Assembly: GCF_023704175.1 (NCBI RefSeq)
Contig: NZ_CP084530.1
Span: forward strand, 2,610,501-2,674,500
Direction: 5' to 3'
DNA: 64,000 nt
Source: Paenibacillus sp. YPG26
GTDB taxonomy: Bacteria; Bacillota; Bacilli; Paenibacillales; Paenibacillaceae
Shown here: piece by piece, positions 8,496 through 16,760 of the stretch
How positions within the stretch are numbered: the first letter of the stretch is position 1
Layout of the letters: each line of letters starts with the position of its first letter
The notes under the pieces: generated by a model
The model's input: only the letters and a program-made list of their open reading frames with translations
What the model was told of the DNA's origin: nothing
Database searches by the model: none
Translations under genes and position numbers: made by a program

Positions 8496-9947
8496 TTATT
8501 TGTGTGTCATCCATCCTTTCACGATATTCATATACCTGTCTCTGTCACCAAGATTGGAGTAAATCCGCTCTGTGAGCGTATTAGGACTTCCGAAGAAGAA
8601 TCTCTCATATTGTGTCTGCCTTCCCCCGAATGCACTCACGCTCAGTTCCCAGGCCAGCCGGAACAACTGAACCTTGGAGTAAGCGTCCGTATCACTTCCT
8701 TGAAGATACTTATTTAAGTAAGGAGAGATGGGGGAGCTGAAATCCTGCTCGGACGGAATCATAATCAGATCACTTGAACCGAGCAGCTGTATGGTCTCGA
8801 TGATCTGTGGGTAGACTTTAGGATACCAGGCATTTGCCGCATACAGCGGCCTCGGATCAGGCAGCATCCTACCCCATTCGTCCAGGCTGGACTGCGCTTC
8901 AGAAGCGATAACCAGAGCTTTCAGAGTCTCAAGTGTAATCAGGATCTCCGAGACCCTGTCGATAAAGAACTTATCCCCGCTGCGATCCAGGCACTCCGCC
9001 ATATATTCAAGCACACCAACAAGAAACTCCGTTTTTGCAATATATCTGCACAGGATCTGGTGCGACACATGCGTGTGGAAATGACTTCTTGCGAAAAAGC
9101 TGGCTGACAGCTCCTCGTCCCCATAAAGAAACATTCGGTCATGCGGAACCAGCACATGATCCAGAATGACCAGCGTATCCATCTCCTCATAACGCGAGCT
9201 TAGCGGATAATTATACTTCGATGAACCGTTCACCGTATTCTCCCGGCAGACAAACTTGATTCCCTCAAGATTGCTTGGAACGGCAAAAAAGAAAGCATAG
9301 GGGTTCACCTCATCATTACTCATTGAAGGCTGGGGATAGATTAACAGCTCTTCAGAAGTAGCCCCCTGCGTGTTGAGCAGGAAAGCTCCGCTTACAATAT
9401 AACCGTCTTGCGTAATTTCATGTACCCGTGCGGCGGAGGATTCATTCCCGTTATCCAGTACGGCTGACAGCATGCTTATTTTGGACTGAATAAAGCCATG
9501 GGACAAGGTAATATCGTTCTCGCGGCAGTAGACGTAATAGTTCCTGAGATTATCAGCAAATTGCGGATTTGTCTCCGCCAGCATTCCAGCTGCTCCTGCG
9601 AAGGCCATCAAGGCCGTATTCATATAGTCAGGAGCGCGTCCCAAGAAGCCATGATGCTGGTCAGCCCAGAGTGACATCATGTTCCTCCGTCTCTGCAGGT
9701 CGCCTTTGCTGCTTGGAGGCAGATAAGATAAGCCTACGCGATCCCCTGTATCTGGAGAAATATAGGTCATCCTGTCCCTGTACCGTTCCTCGAACTGCAT
9801 ATCATACAGCGAGGCTTGAGACTTGATCAGTCCGCGAAAAGCCGGGTGCTGCGATATCTTCCCTTTGATCCGTGCTCCATTCAGCCAGATTTCGGGACTC
9901 AGCTTGTTCAGATTCTTAATATATTGCTTACCGGTTTTGATAGGCAT
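8496..9947 (-). CDS. 4-hydroxyphenylacetate 3-monooxygenase (HpaB) family oxygenase
   Basis: The 483-aa protein has the HpaB layout: N-terminal TGKQYIKNL, the RNYYVYCRENDITLSHG region, VSGAFLLNT, VLVPHDRMF, and a C-terminal helical domain with EWGRMLPDPRPL. HpaB enzymes are FADH2-dependent aromatic hydroxylases needing a separate flavin reductase; none lies nearby. Start at ATG 9947 with AGGAGG 7 nt upstream; the longer frame to 10022 runs through a promoter region. It lies between trmD and rplS, away from any aromatic catabolism genes, so the substrate is unknown. Confidence 0.88.
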   Translation of the reverse strand: MPIKTGKQYIKNLNKLSPEIWLNGARIKGKISQHPAFRGLIKSQASLYDMQFEERYRDRMTYISPDTGDRVGLSYLPPSSKGDLQRRRNMMSLWADQHHGFLGRAPDYMNTALMAFAGAAGMLAETNPQFADNLRNYYVYCRENDITLSHGFIQSKISMLSAVLDNGNESSAARVHEITQDGYIVSGAFLLNTQGATSEELLIYPQPSMSNDEVNPYAFFFAVPSNLEGIKFVCRENTVNGSSKYNYPLSSRYEEMDTLVILDHVLVPHDRMFLYGDEELSASFFARSHFHTHVSHQILCRYIAKTEFLVGVLEYMAECLDRSGDKFFIDRVSEILITLETLKALVIASEAQSSLDEWGRMLPDPRPLYAANAWYPKVYPQIIETIQLLGSSDLIMIPSEQDFSSPISPYLNKYLQGSDTDAYSKVQLFRLAWELSVSAFGGRQTQYERFFFGSPNTLTERIYSNLGDRDRYMNIVKGWMTHK

Positions 9948-9975
9948 ATGAACGCCTCCTAAGGATACAACCACC

Positions 9976-10004
9976 CTGACAATCAACCCCAAAAGCGGTA
10001 TATT
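9976..10004 (+). promoter_or_regulatory. Sigma-A type promoter for the DUF985 gene
   Basis: CTGACA (9976-9981), 17-nt spacer, TATATT (9999-10004); five of six matches in each box. The transcript would start near 10011, about 40 nt before the cupin ATG. The site lies in the divergent gap upstream of the HpaB-type gene. Confidence 0.65.
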
Positions 10005-10049
10005 AATATAGACGAGTACCATAACCTATTTGGAAAGAAGGAATTCCGC

Positions 10050-10514
10050 ATGACTAAAAAGCAGCTTTCCCCGCTAGTCGAAGCCTTACAGCTGTCCCCA
10101 CATGAGGAAGGAGGATGGTATAAGGAGTTATGGAAGGCTCCTGTTGAAATTCCGCAGTCACTACTTGGAGAGGAATACTCAGGCCCACGCTTTGCAGCTT
10201 CCTCTATTTATTTCCTTTTGCATGCTGATGAAGCCTCGGAGTGGCATACTGTCCTCTCCGATGAAGTCTGGCTATGGCACTCGGGGAGCCCTATTCTGTT
10301 AACCTTGGGCGGAGACGGCGATGAGCCTTCAACGACCCAAGAGATTATTCTGGGGCCAGATATTCTGAACGGCCAGACACCGCAAGCCCTGGTTCCCGCC
10401 AAGGTATGGCAGTCAGCCAAGCCGCTCGGGGATGAGCCGGTCTTGGTCTCCTGCGTTGTGGCGCCAGGATTTCATTATGATGACTTCCGTCTAATCGACA
10501 AAAGCAATAAATAA
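10050..10514 (+). CDS. DUF985 cupin-fold protein
   Basis: The 154-aa protein matches the DUF985 cupin family: HEEGGWYKELW, SSIYFLL, SEWHTVLSDEVWLWHSG (metal or ligand pocket His/Glu) and the late SCVVAPGFHYDDF. Members bind small ligands, often sugars or nucleotides, with no agreed reaction. AAGGA lies 7 nt before the ATG. It is the only plus-strand gene in the first 29 kb and has its own promoter and a shared bidirectional terminator. Confidence 0.88.
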   Translation: MTKKQLSPLVEALQLSPHEEGGWYKELWKAPVEIPQSLLGEEYSGPRFAASSIYFLLHADEASEWHTVLSDEVWLWHSGSPILLTLGGDGDEPSTTQEIILGPDILNGQTPQALVPAKVWQSAKPLGDEPVLVSCVVAPGFHYDDFRLIDKSNK

Positions 10515-10584
10515 CAGCCTGCCTTGCAGACTCCATTAGTACTATACGAGGATCAGCTTCACTAAATGTATGTCTATTAAAAAA

Positions 10585-10643
10585 TAAAAAAAGATCATTT
10601 CCCTGGCGGCTCCGAGTCCGTTCAAGAAAATGATCTTTTTTTA
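10585..10643. terminator. Bidirectional terminator between the cupin gene and a tiny-ORF pair
   Basis: The arms AAAAAGATCATTT and AAATGATCTTTTT pair over about 12 bp, with A-runs outside one arm and T-runs outside the other, so it ends transcription in both directions. The loop is about 25 nt. Confidence 0.8.
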
Positions 10644-10673
10644 TGTGAAATAGGCCGCGTGGCACTCTGCCAT

Positions 10674-10742
10674 TTACTCATTAGGCAAAGACTCAATTAT
10701 ACGGTCTGTCTCGGCCTGAATAGTATCAGGAAGCTCGTACAT
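10674..10742 (-). CDS. 22-aa acidic peptide ORF, second of a pair
   Basis: ATG at 10742 is preceded by GGAGGA at ideal spacing. The peptide starts MYELPDTIQAE and ends ESLPNE; it is acidic and without Cys or a hydrophobic segment. It follows the 44-aa ORF by 17 nt and precedes a bidirectional terminator by about 30 nt, so the two form a tidy mini-operon. Family not recognised. Confidence 0.5.
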   Translation of the reverse strand: MYELPDTIQAETDRIIESLPNE

Positions 10743-10759
10743 ACTGATTCCTCCTTCAT

Positions 10760-10894
10760 TTACTTACGATTCGCATAGTAGGCAAGCACATCGTCCACCG
10801 TTTTTAGAGGCTCTGTTAATGGGTACTCCGACTCTTCCTCTGGCTCCAAATATAATTCTATTGTAGGCAGCTCCTGCTGCGTATCCGGTATCAT
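10760..10894 (-). CDS. 44-aa acidic small protein ORF, first of a pair
   Basis: ATG at 10894 has GAGGG 9 nt upstream. The product is rich in Glu/Pro (IELYLEPEEESEYPL) and ends TVDDVLAYYANRK. There is no signal peptide or membrane segment. The pairing with the 22-aa ORF and the shared terminator argue that both are translated. Function unknown; no maturation enzyme of a modified-peptide system lies next to it. Confidence 0.55.
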   Translation of the reverse strand: MIPDTQQELPTIELYLEPEEESEYPLTEPLKTVDDVLAYYANRK

Positions 10895-11016
10895 GTCTTA
10901 ATCCCTCTCTTGTCATTTGCTGTGTTGTATTAGTTTATTACCCGGTTTTCCTCCTCTCTTAACAAAATACTTCTTTATTTTATGCATTAAGACCAATCCC
11001 GGCACCTCGTCCTATC

Positions 11017-11064
11017 AAAAAAACCTCCTCACAGGCAGATGATTGCTCTGCTCTGGAGGAGGTT
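11017..11064 (-). terminator. Intrinsic terminator after trmD
   Basis: On the minus strand AACCTCCTC pairs with GAGGAGGTT (loop about 25 nt) and runs directly into a TTTTTTT tract. It ends the ylxM-ffh-rpsP-khpA-rimM-trmD unit. Confidence 0.85.
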
Positions 11065-11078
11065 ATCCAGCTGTCCCG

Positions 11079-11840
11079 CTATTCACTCTCAAGCTTTATT
11101 TCTGCCAGCCATTTGAGATCCTTGGCACTAAGGTCAGCATACTCAAGAAGATCGGGACGGCGCTGCCAGGTCCGTCTAAGCGCTTCGCGGCGTCTCCAGT
11201 CGGCAACATTCGCATGATGACCGCTTAGAAGAATATCCGGCACCTTGTAATCTCTGAACTGGGCTGGTCTCGTATAATGCGGATATTCCAGCAGTCCCGT
11301 ACTGAAGGAGTCCGTTATGGCGCTTGTTTCATTTCCCAGCACCCCGGGCAGCAGTCTGGCTACACTGTCGATGACCACCATGGCAGGCAGTTCTCCCCCT
11401 GTCAGTACGTAGTCCCCAATGGATAGCTCATCCGTAACCAGATGCTCCCGAATCCGTTCATCATACCCTTCATAATGACCGCAGATGAAGATAAGCCGAT
11501 CCTCACGCGCCAGCTCTTCCGCTTTCTTCTGTGTGAAAGACTCTCCTTGCGGACACATCAGAATGACTCTGGGCGGACGCAGAGATTCTGCCTGACCTGG
11601 AATCGAGTCAGACTCAAGCAGGCTCTCTACCGCATTGAAGATAGGCTCAGGCTTTAATACCATGCCGCCCCCCCCTCCATACGGGGTATCGTCCACCATT
11701 TGGTGCTTGTTGTCCGAGTACGCTCTGAAATTTACCGCATTTAACTTAATTATCCCCTTGGCCTGAGCCTTCCCCAAGATACTGGAGCCGAAGACCCCGT
11801 CAAACATCTCCGGAAATAAAGTCAGTACATCTACACGCAT
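11079..11840 (-). CDS. trmD: tRNA (guanine-N1)-methyltransferase TrmD
   Basis: The 253-aa SPOUT methyltransferase makes m1G37 in tRNAs. It shows [25 protein letters not shown], the knot motif [12 protein letters not shown] and [16 protein letters not shown]. The ATG directly follows the rimM stop codon (TAAATG), so the two are tightly coupled. An intrinsic terminator follows. Confidence 0.97.
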   Translation of the reverse strand: MRVDVLTLFPEMFDGVFGSSILGKAQAKGIIKLNAVNFRAYSDNKHQMVDDTPYGGGGGMVLKPEPIFNAVESLLESDSIPGQAESLRPPRVILMCPQGESFTQKKAEELAREDRLIFICGHYEGYDERIREHLVTDELSIGDYVLTGGELPAMVVIDSVARLLPGVLGNETSAITDSFSTGLLEYPHYTRPAQFRDYKVPDILLSGHHANVADWRRREALRRTWQRRPDLLEYADLSAKDLKWLAEIKLESE

Positions 11841-12359
11841 TTACAACAATCCTTCCATCAGATGCACCTTCACGAGCTTGTCTGTGACGTTCACATCCAG
11901 CACCACATCATCAATTACAGGAAGAAGAATCTGCTTGCGGGCAGGTGTCTTCACGACCCATACGTCATTGGCCCCAGGACGGAGAATCTCATCAATGACT
12001 CCAAGCTCTTCCCCTTTTTCAGTGACAACCCGGCAGCCGATAATTTCGTGGAAATAATACTCATTCTCTGGAAGCTCGATGGTCTGGTCTTTGGTTACTT
12101 TCAAATCCCATCCCTTATACTTCTCAACCTCGTTGATGTTCCCATACTCCTTGAACTTCACCAGGTAAGTCTGTTTGGATGGACGAGATTGGTCTACTAT
12201 AGCTTTGACCTGCTGCTTCGTCTCCGGGTGTACCATGATCAGCTCTTTCCCTGGAGCGAAGCGCACTTCGGGGAAATCTGTACTAAGCAGCACTTTAAGC
12301 TCTCCACGAATCCCATGTGTATTCACAATCTTACCAACCGTTAACAATGAATCGGACAT
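11841..12359 (-). CDS. rimM: Ribosome maturation factor RimM
   Basis: The 172-aa 16S rRNA processing factor has the N-terminal VGKIVNTHGIRGELKV motif and the C-terminal PRC-barrel (ELGVIDEILRPGANDVWVV, LLPVIDDVVLDVNV). AGGAGGG lies 4-6 nt before the ATG. It sits between khpA and trmD as in other Firmicutes; the ylqD gene found between khpA and rimM in B. subtilis is absent. Confidence 0.96.
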   Translation of the reverse strand: MSDSLLTVGKIVNTHGIRGELKVLLSTDFPEVRFAPGKELIMVHPETKQQVKAIVDQSRPSKQTYLVKFKEYGNINEVEKYKGWDLKVTKDQTIELPENEYYFHEIIGCRVVTEKGEELGVIDEILRPGANDVWVVKTPARKQILLPVIDDVVLDVNVTDKLVKVHLMEGLL

Positions 12360-12429
12360 AATTCCCTCCTGAGCACTTCAAAAATCGAGTGTGTATATAG
12401 AATCTGCGGCACGTATAGTCTTCAGCATG

Positions 12430-12471
12430 TACGAAAAAGGGCTAGGAAATGCATCCTAACCCTCTTTCGTA
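12430..12471 (-). terminator. Stem-loop between khpA and rimM, probably an attenuating terminator
   Basis: On the minus strand a stem of up to 17 bp (core AGGGTTAGGA with TCCTAGCCCT, loop TGCATT) is followed by TTTTCGT. It begins just after the khpA stop. Since rimM-trmD continue in the same direction without a clear new promoter, partial termination or RNA processing is likely. Confidence 0.6.
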
Positions 12472-12476
12472 TATTT

Positions 12477-12707
12477 TTAAGACATAATGTCCACGGTGAC
12501 CCGTTTGTCTAGCTTCACTGCTGCAGAGGTGACAACCGTGCGAAGCGCCTTGGCGATTCGCCCCTGCTTACCAATGACCTTCCCCACATCGTCCGGATGT
12601 ACAGTTAGTTCAAAGATAACAAGCTGCTCTTTCTCCACGACGTTCACACGCACATCTTCCGGATGATCAACTAAAGCCTTCGCAATTACGCCGACTAATT
12701 GTTCCAT
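12477..12707 (-). CDS. khpA: RNA-binding KH-domain protein KhpA (YlqC)
   Basis: The 76-aa protein is a single KH domain with the GxxG-type loop in VIGKQGRIAKALRTVV. KhpA with KhpB/EloR binds RNA and affects cell division and elongation in Gram-positives. It lies between rpsP and rimM as usual, with about 24 nt to rpsP. Confidence 0.95.
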   Translation of the reverse strand: MEQLVGVIAKALVDHPEDVRVNVVEKEQLVIFELTVHPDDVGKVIGKQGRIAKALRTVVTSAAVKLDKRVTVDIMS

Positions 12708-12730
12708 AAGAGGACCCTCCGAATCAGCAA

Positions 12731-13003
12731 TTATTTCTGGTTCTTAAGTTCATGGAACTTTTTGAGGACACCAGCTTTGCTAAGCAGGTTACGGACAGTG
12801 TCAGATGCTTGTGCACCATCTTGCAGCCATTTCAATGCTTTTTCTTCATTGATGTTTACAACGGCTGGTTCAGCGACCGGGTTGTAGTAACCAATTTCCT
12901 CGATAAAGCGACCGTCACGTGGGGAACGGGAATTCGAAACCACGATACGGTAGAAAGGAGCTTTATGAGCACCAATACGTTTCAAACGAATACGAGTTGC
13001 CAA
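12731..13003 (-). CDS. rpsP: 30S ribosomal protein S16, TTG start
   Basis: The 90-aa protein matches S16 ([47 protein letters not shown]). The start codon is TTG (TTG GCA ACT CGT) with a near-perfect AAGGAGGTG 7 nt upstream; no ATG or GTG is available in frame at that point. The strong ribosome site fits high expression despite the weak start codon. Confidence 0.96.
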   Translation of the reverse strand: MATRIRLKRIGAHKAPFYRIVVSNSRSPRDGRFIEEIGYYNPVAEPAVVNINEEKALKWLQDGAQASDTVRNLLSKAGVLKKFHELKNQK

Positions 13004-13046
13004 CGAAATTCACCTCCTTAAATAAGATAAAATATATATCTAAGAC

Positions 13047-14432
13047 TTAACGGAATGGAAATTTCATTCCGCCGCCTTTCAGACCTTTCATACCCTTCAT
13101 GGCCTTAGCCATCTTGCCAGCTTTAGGACCACCCATCATATCCGAGAATTGCTTCATCATCCGGCGCATCTCATCAAACTGCTTAATCAGCCGGTTGACA
13201 TCAGCTACGGAAGTACCGCTGCCGAGTGCAATCCGCTTGCGGCGGTTATTATTGATCATCTCCGGATTCTGCTTCTCCTGCTTGGTCATGGAATGCACAA
13301 TCGCTTCAACGCGCCCCATCTGCTTCTCATCGACCTTAACGTCCTTGAGCTGCTTAACCTTGCCCATTCCCGGGATCATATCCATGATCTGATCAATAGG
13401 TCCAAGCTTCTTAACCTGGTCCATCTGCTCAAGGAAATCGTCGAAAGTGAATTCGGCATTGCGCATTTTGCGCTCCATTTCCTTGGCTTTCTCAGCATCA
13501 ATATTGGACTGGGCCTTCTCAATAAGAGAGAGCATATCGCCCATCCCGAGAATCCGGGAGGCCATCCGCTCAGGATGGAAAGGCTCCAGTGCATCAATCT
13601 TCTCCCCAAGTGCCGCGAACTTGATCGGACAGCCGGTAACAGCTTTAACAGATAAAGCGGCACCACCGCGGGTATCGCCATCCAGCTTGGTGAGTACAAC
13701 CCCTGTGAGCTCAAGCTGCTTATGGAAGCTCTCCGCAACATTGACGGCATCCTGCCCAGTCATGGCATCGACTACCAGCAGCACCTCATCCGGCGTTGTA
13801 ATTTCATGAATCTGACGAAGCTCTTCCATCAGCTGCTCGTCCACGTGCAGACGGCCCGCTGTATCAATAATCAGATAATCGTTGCTGTTCTCCTTGGCAT
13901 GCTGAAGCGCCTGACGGGCAATCTCGACCGGATTAACACCATCACCCAGTGCAAATACAGGAACCCCAATCTGCTCACCGAGCACCTGAAGCTGTTTGAT
14001 TGCAGCGGGTCTATATATATCTCCCGCGACAAGCAGCGGCCGGTGATTCTGCTTCAGAAGAAGCTTGGCCAGCTTGGCCGAGGTCGTCGTCTTACCGGCC
14101 CCTTGAAGACCCGCCATCATAATTACGGTTGGAGGCTTGTTACTCTTAGCCAGCTTCGCTTGGCTGCCGCCCATCAGATCCGTTAATTCCTTGTTAACGA
14201 TGTCGATGATGACCATTCCGGGTGTGAAGCTATCCATCACTTCGCTGCCGATGGCCTTCTCCTTCACCTTGGCGATAAATTCTTTGACCACTTTAAAGTT
14301 AACGTCCGCTTCGAGCAGGGCAAGGCGCACCTCGCGCATAGCCTCATTCACATCATCTTCCGATACCTTGCCTTTACCGCGCAGCTTGCTGAACACATTC
14401 TGCAGTCGGCTGGTCAATCCTTCAAATGCCAT
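13047..14432 (-). CDS. ffh: Signal recognition particle protein Ffh
   Basis: The 461-aa SRP54 GTPase has the N-domain, the G-domain (P-loop GLQGAGKTT near residue 110, DTAGRLH, TKLDGDTRGG) and the Met-rich M-domain that binds SRP RNA and signal peptides, ending in the Gly/Lys-rich KGMKGLKGGGMKFPFR tail. It pairs with FtsY, encoded about 2 kb upstream. It follows ylxM in one transcript. Confidence 0.97.
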   Translation of the reverse strand: MAFEGLTSRLQNVFSKLRGKGKVSEDDVNEAMREVRLALLEADVNFKVVKEFIAKVKEKAIGSEVMDSFTPGMVIIDIVNKELTDLMGGSQAKLAKSNKPPTVIMMAGLQGAGKTTTSAKLAKLLLKQNHRPLLVAGDIYRPAAIKQLQVLGEQIGVPVFALGDGVNPVEIARQALQHAKENSNDYLIIDTAGRLHVDEQLMEELRQIHEITTPDEVLLVVDAMTGQDAVNVAESFHKQLELTGVVLTKLDGDTRGGAALSVKAVTGCPIKFAALGEKIDALEPFHPERMASRILGMGDMLSLIEKAQSNIDAEKAKEMERKMRNAEFTFDDFLEQMDQVKKLGPIDQIMDMIPGMGKVKQLKDVKVDEKQMGRVEAIVHSMTKQEKQNPEMINNNRRKRIALGSGTSVADVNRLIKQFDEMRRMMKQFSDMMGGPKAGKMAKAMKGMKGLKGGGMKFPFR

Positions 14433-14469
14433 AATTAGTCACCTCCGTTATCCATTCTGATCCTGCTAA

Positions 14470-14823
14470 TCACCACTCCTGTATATTGCGGACCATGCCA
14501 AGAGCAGTCTCTTTATGTACATCCGTAAGGTTGCTGTCTTCGAGCAGCTGGCGAAGATTCTCAAGCTGTCCGAGACGCTGCTGCTGCTTCTGAAGCAGTC
14601 CAAGTTTGTCTTCATATACTTCCAGCATCTGTTCAGCCCGCTTGATATGCTCATACACGGCCTGACGGCTGATCTCAAATTCCGATGCAATCTCGCCAAG
14701 CGAGAAGTCATCATGGAAATAATATTTCAAGAAAGTCTGCTGCTTCTCAGTAAGCAGCGGTTCATAGAAATCGAACAGGAGATTCACTCGGTTCGTCTTC
14801 TCAAGCCTATTCTCTTGACTCAC
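14470..14823 (-). CDS. ylxM: YlxM/SRP-associated HTH protein
   Basis: The 117-aa protein matches YlxM/p13 (NRVNLLFDFYEPLLTEKQQ, FSLGEIASEFEISRQAVYEHIKRAE helix-turn-helix, then a coiled coil). Known members modulate SRP. The GTG at 14823 has GGAGGGAG 7-9 nt upstream and gives the usual length; an upstream in-frame TTG at 14844 would put the ribosome site inside the gene. It is the first gene of the transcript that ends after trmD. Confidence 0.93.
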   Translation of the reverse strand: MSQENRLEKTNRVNLLFDFYEPLLTEKQQTFLKYYFHDDFSLGEIASEFEISRQAVYEHIKRAEQMLEVYEDKLGLLQKQQQRLGQLENLRQLLEDSNLTDVHKETALGMVRNIQEW

Positions 14824-14877
14824 AGCGGGCACTCCCTCCGTCAAGGAAAAACACTTTACAGTGCATCAACGAACCTT

Positions 14878-14906
14878 ATCATAACGAAAATAAAAGAAGA
14901 TGTCAA
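14878..14906 (-). promoter_or_regulatory. Consensus sigma-A promoter of ylxM-ffh-rpsP-khpA-rimM-trmD
   Basis: On the minus strand TTGACA (14901-14906), 17-nt spacer, TATGAT (14878-14883). The -35 box is part of the downstream arm of the preceding terminator stem. Transcription would begin near 14870, giving a leader of under 50 nt to ylxM. Confidence 0.85.
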
Positions 14907-14928
14907 GCTATTTCCCTTAACATCTTCT
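14883..14928 (-). terminator. Intrinsic terminator after the hemolysin-III gene
   Basis: On the minus strand AGAAGATGTTAAG pairs with CTTGACATCTTCT (13 bp, one G-U), loop GGAAATAG, followed by TTTATTTT. It overlaps the ylxM promoter. Confidence 0.85.
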
Positions 14929-14954
14929 CAGATTCCTCACAATCTCGTTACAAG

Positions 14955-15602
14955 TTAATTCCCGGGCAATAAATAGAGCAGTATCGCAAAGAAATGGAGC
15001 ACACTCCCCGCGAGCACGAACAAATGCCAAATCGCATGATGATAAGGAAATGCCCGCCACACATAGAATACTGTTCCGAGTGTATACGATAGACCCCCGA
15101 GTACAAGCAAGTTAATACCCATTCCCGGAATAGCTGCGATTAAAGGTCCCCAGGCGATAACAATCAACCAGCCCATCAGAATATAGAATATGGTTGAGAG
15201 AAACAGAAACCGTTTCACAAAATAAGCCTTAAACAATACACCCAGGAGCGCAATCCCCCATACTATACTGAACAAGGTCCACCCGAGCGAACCGCGAATC
15301 GCTACAAGCATAAATGGCGTATACGTCCCCGCGATGAATACATAGATAGATGAATGGTCAAAGAACTCGAACAGATCCTTCAGCTTACCTTCTTTAAAGC
15401 TGTGCACCAGCGTTGAGCTTGTGTACAGCAGCAGCATACTTACACCGTAGATGGTGAAGCTAACCACATGCCAGGCCGTTCCTTTCATACTGGAAAATAC
15501 GATAAGAAGCACAAGTGCCACCACGCTTAACAGTGCCCCGATACCATGAGTAACCGCATTGGCGATTTCCTCCCTGCGCGGGTAAGTATGGGTGTTGGCC
15601 AT
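14955..15602 (-). CDS. Hemolysin III / PAQR family membrane protein
   Basis: The 215-aa protein has about seven membrane segments and the family motifs REEIANAVTHGIGALL, SSTLVHSF, EFFDHSSIYVFIAGTYTPF and the C-terminal HHAIWHLFVLAGSVLHFFAI with conserved His residues. It is of the YplQ/YqfA type; function in bacteria is unsettled. The ATG at 15602 has GGAGGG 6 nt upstream; the earlier ATG at 15608 abuts that site. It lies between ftsY and ylxM, an unusual place. Confidence 0.9.
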   Translation of the reverse strand: MANTHTYPRREEIANAVTHGIGALLSVVALVLLIVFSSMKGTAWHVVSFTIYGVSMLLLYTSSTLVHSFKEGKLKDLFEFFDHSSIYVFIAGTYTPFMLVAIRGSLGWTLFSIVWGIALLGVLFKAYFVKRFLFLSTIFYILMGWLIVIAWGPLIAAIPGMGINLLVLGGLSYTLGTVFYVWRAFPYHHAIWHLFVLAGSVLHFFAILLYLLPGN

Positions 15603-15617
15603 GATCATCCCTCCTTT

Positions 15618-16619
15618 TTAGGACTGGACTTCAGATTCATCTGTCTCTTCCTTCAGTATACCGGCGAATAATCCATGCACGAACTGCTCAGAATCAAATT
15701 TCTGCAGATCCTCCATCTTCTCACCCAGACCGACCAGCTTCACCGGCAGACTTAACTCTTGGCGGATAGCCACCACGATCCCGCCTTTTGCCGTTCCGTC
15801 AAGCTTGGTGAGAACAAGACCGGTAACCCCGCTTTTCTCTCCAAACAGCTTAGCCTGGCTTAGCGCGTTCTGACCTGTGGTTGCATCAAGCACCATCAAT
15901 ACCTCATGCGGCGCATCCGGAATTTCACGCTGGATCACACGGTAAATTTTGTTGAGCTCTTCCATCAGGTTGGATTTGTTCTGCAGACGGCCTGCCGTAT
16001 CACACAGCAGAATATCTGCTCCGCGCTGCTTCGCGGCTTGAACCGCGTCGAACATAACAGCTGCCGGATCTGAACCTGCCTGCTGCTTGATCACCTCTAC
16101 CCCTACGCGCTGACCCCATACCTCAAGCTGTTCGATAGCACCGGCACGGAACGTATCGCCTGCGGCCATAAGTACTTTTTTGCCTTCCTGCTTGTAGTGA
16201 TGGGCAAGCTTGCCGATTGTGGTTGTTTTGCCAACCCCATTCACACCCACGAACAAAATAACCGTAATCCCATCCGGATTCATCCGAATGCTGTTATCCT
16301 CATCACCGCGCAGGAGCTCCTGAATCTTCTCGGATAGAATCGGCTGAAGCTCAGCGGCATCTTCAATTTTGCGTTTCTTCACTTCGCTCCGCAGATCATC
16401 AATCAGCTCAAGGACCGTATTCACCCCTACATCGGCCCCGATTAGAATCTCTTCCAATTCCTCAAAAAACTCTTCATCAATCTTCTTCCGGCGTGTCACC
16501 AGTTCAGCGACTTTCTCGACAAAGCCCTTCCGGCTCTTCTCCAGCCCTTCCTTGAACTGTTTGGTTACCGTTTCTGTTTTTGCTGCAATGCTCTCTTTTA
16601 ACTTTTTGAAAAAACTCAC
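15618..16619 (-). CDS. ftsY: SRP receptor FtsY
   Basis: The 333-aa GTPase docks SRP-ribosome complexes at the membrane. It has the NG domain: P-loop FVGVNGVGKTTTIGKLA, DTAGRLQNKSNLM, TKLDGTAKGG and GLGEKMEDL. The acidic A-domain is essentially absent, as in many Firmicutes; the protein starts MSFFKKLKESI. Start codon GTG with GGAG 10 nt upstream. It does not follow smc closely but comes after an 830-bp repeat-rich spacer. Confidence 0.97.
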   Translation of the reverse strand: MSFFKKLKESIAAKTETVTKQFKEGLEKSRKGFVEKVAELVTRRKKIDEEFFEELEEILIGADVGVNTVLELIDDLRSEVKKRKIEDAAELQPILSEKIQELLRGDEDNSIRMNPDGITVILFVGVNGVGKTTTIGKLAHHYKQEGKKVLMAAGDTFRAGAIEQLEVWGQRVGVEVIKQQAGSDPAAVMFDAVQAAKQRGADILLCDTAGRLQNKSNLMEELNKIYRVIQREIPDAPHEVLMVLDATTGQNALSQAKLFGEKSGVTGLVLTKLDGTAKGGIVVAIRQELSLPVKLVGLGEKMEDLQKFDSEQFVHGLFAGILKEETDESEVQS

Positions 16620-16657
16620 AGATGGAATTCTCCTTTATTCTGTTTTACCCTCCCAAA

Positions 16658-16676
16658 CCCTCCCTTGAAGGGAGGG
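16658..16676 (-). other. Palindrome upstream of ftsY
   Basis: CCCTCCC-TTGAA-GGGAGGG forms a 7-bp GC stem ending about 40 nt before the ftsY GTG. It may be part of the ftsY leader or a remnant of the neighbouring palindromic repeats. Confidence 0.5.
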
Positions 16677-16760
16677 CCCCGAGGGACTTCCCTCTGGACA
16701 CCCGAATGGGTTGGAGTGAGTGGTTATTTTGTAGCACCCGTGTGACTGTACAGGGGAATG

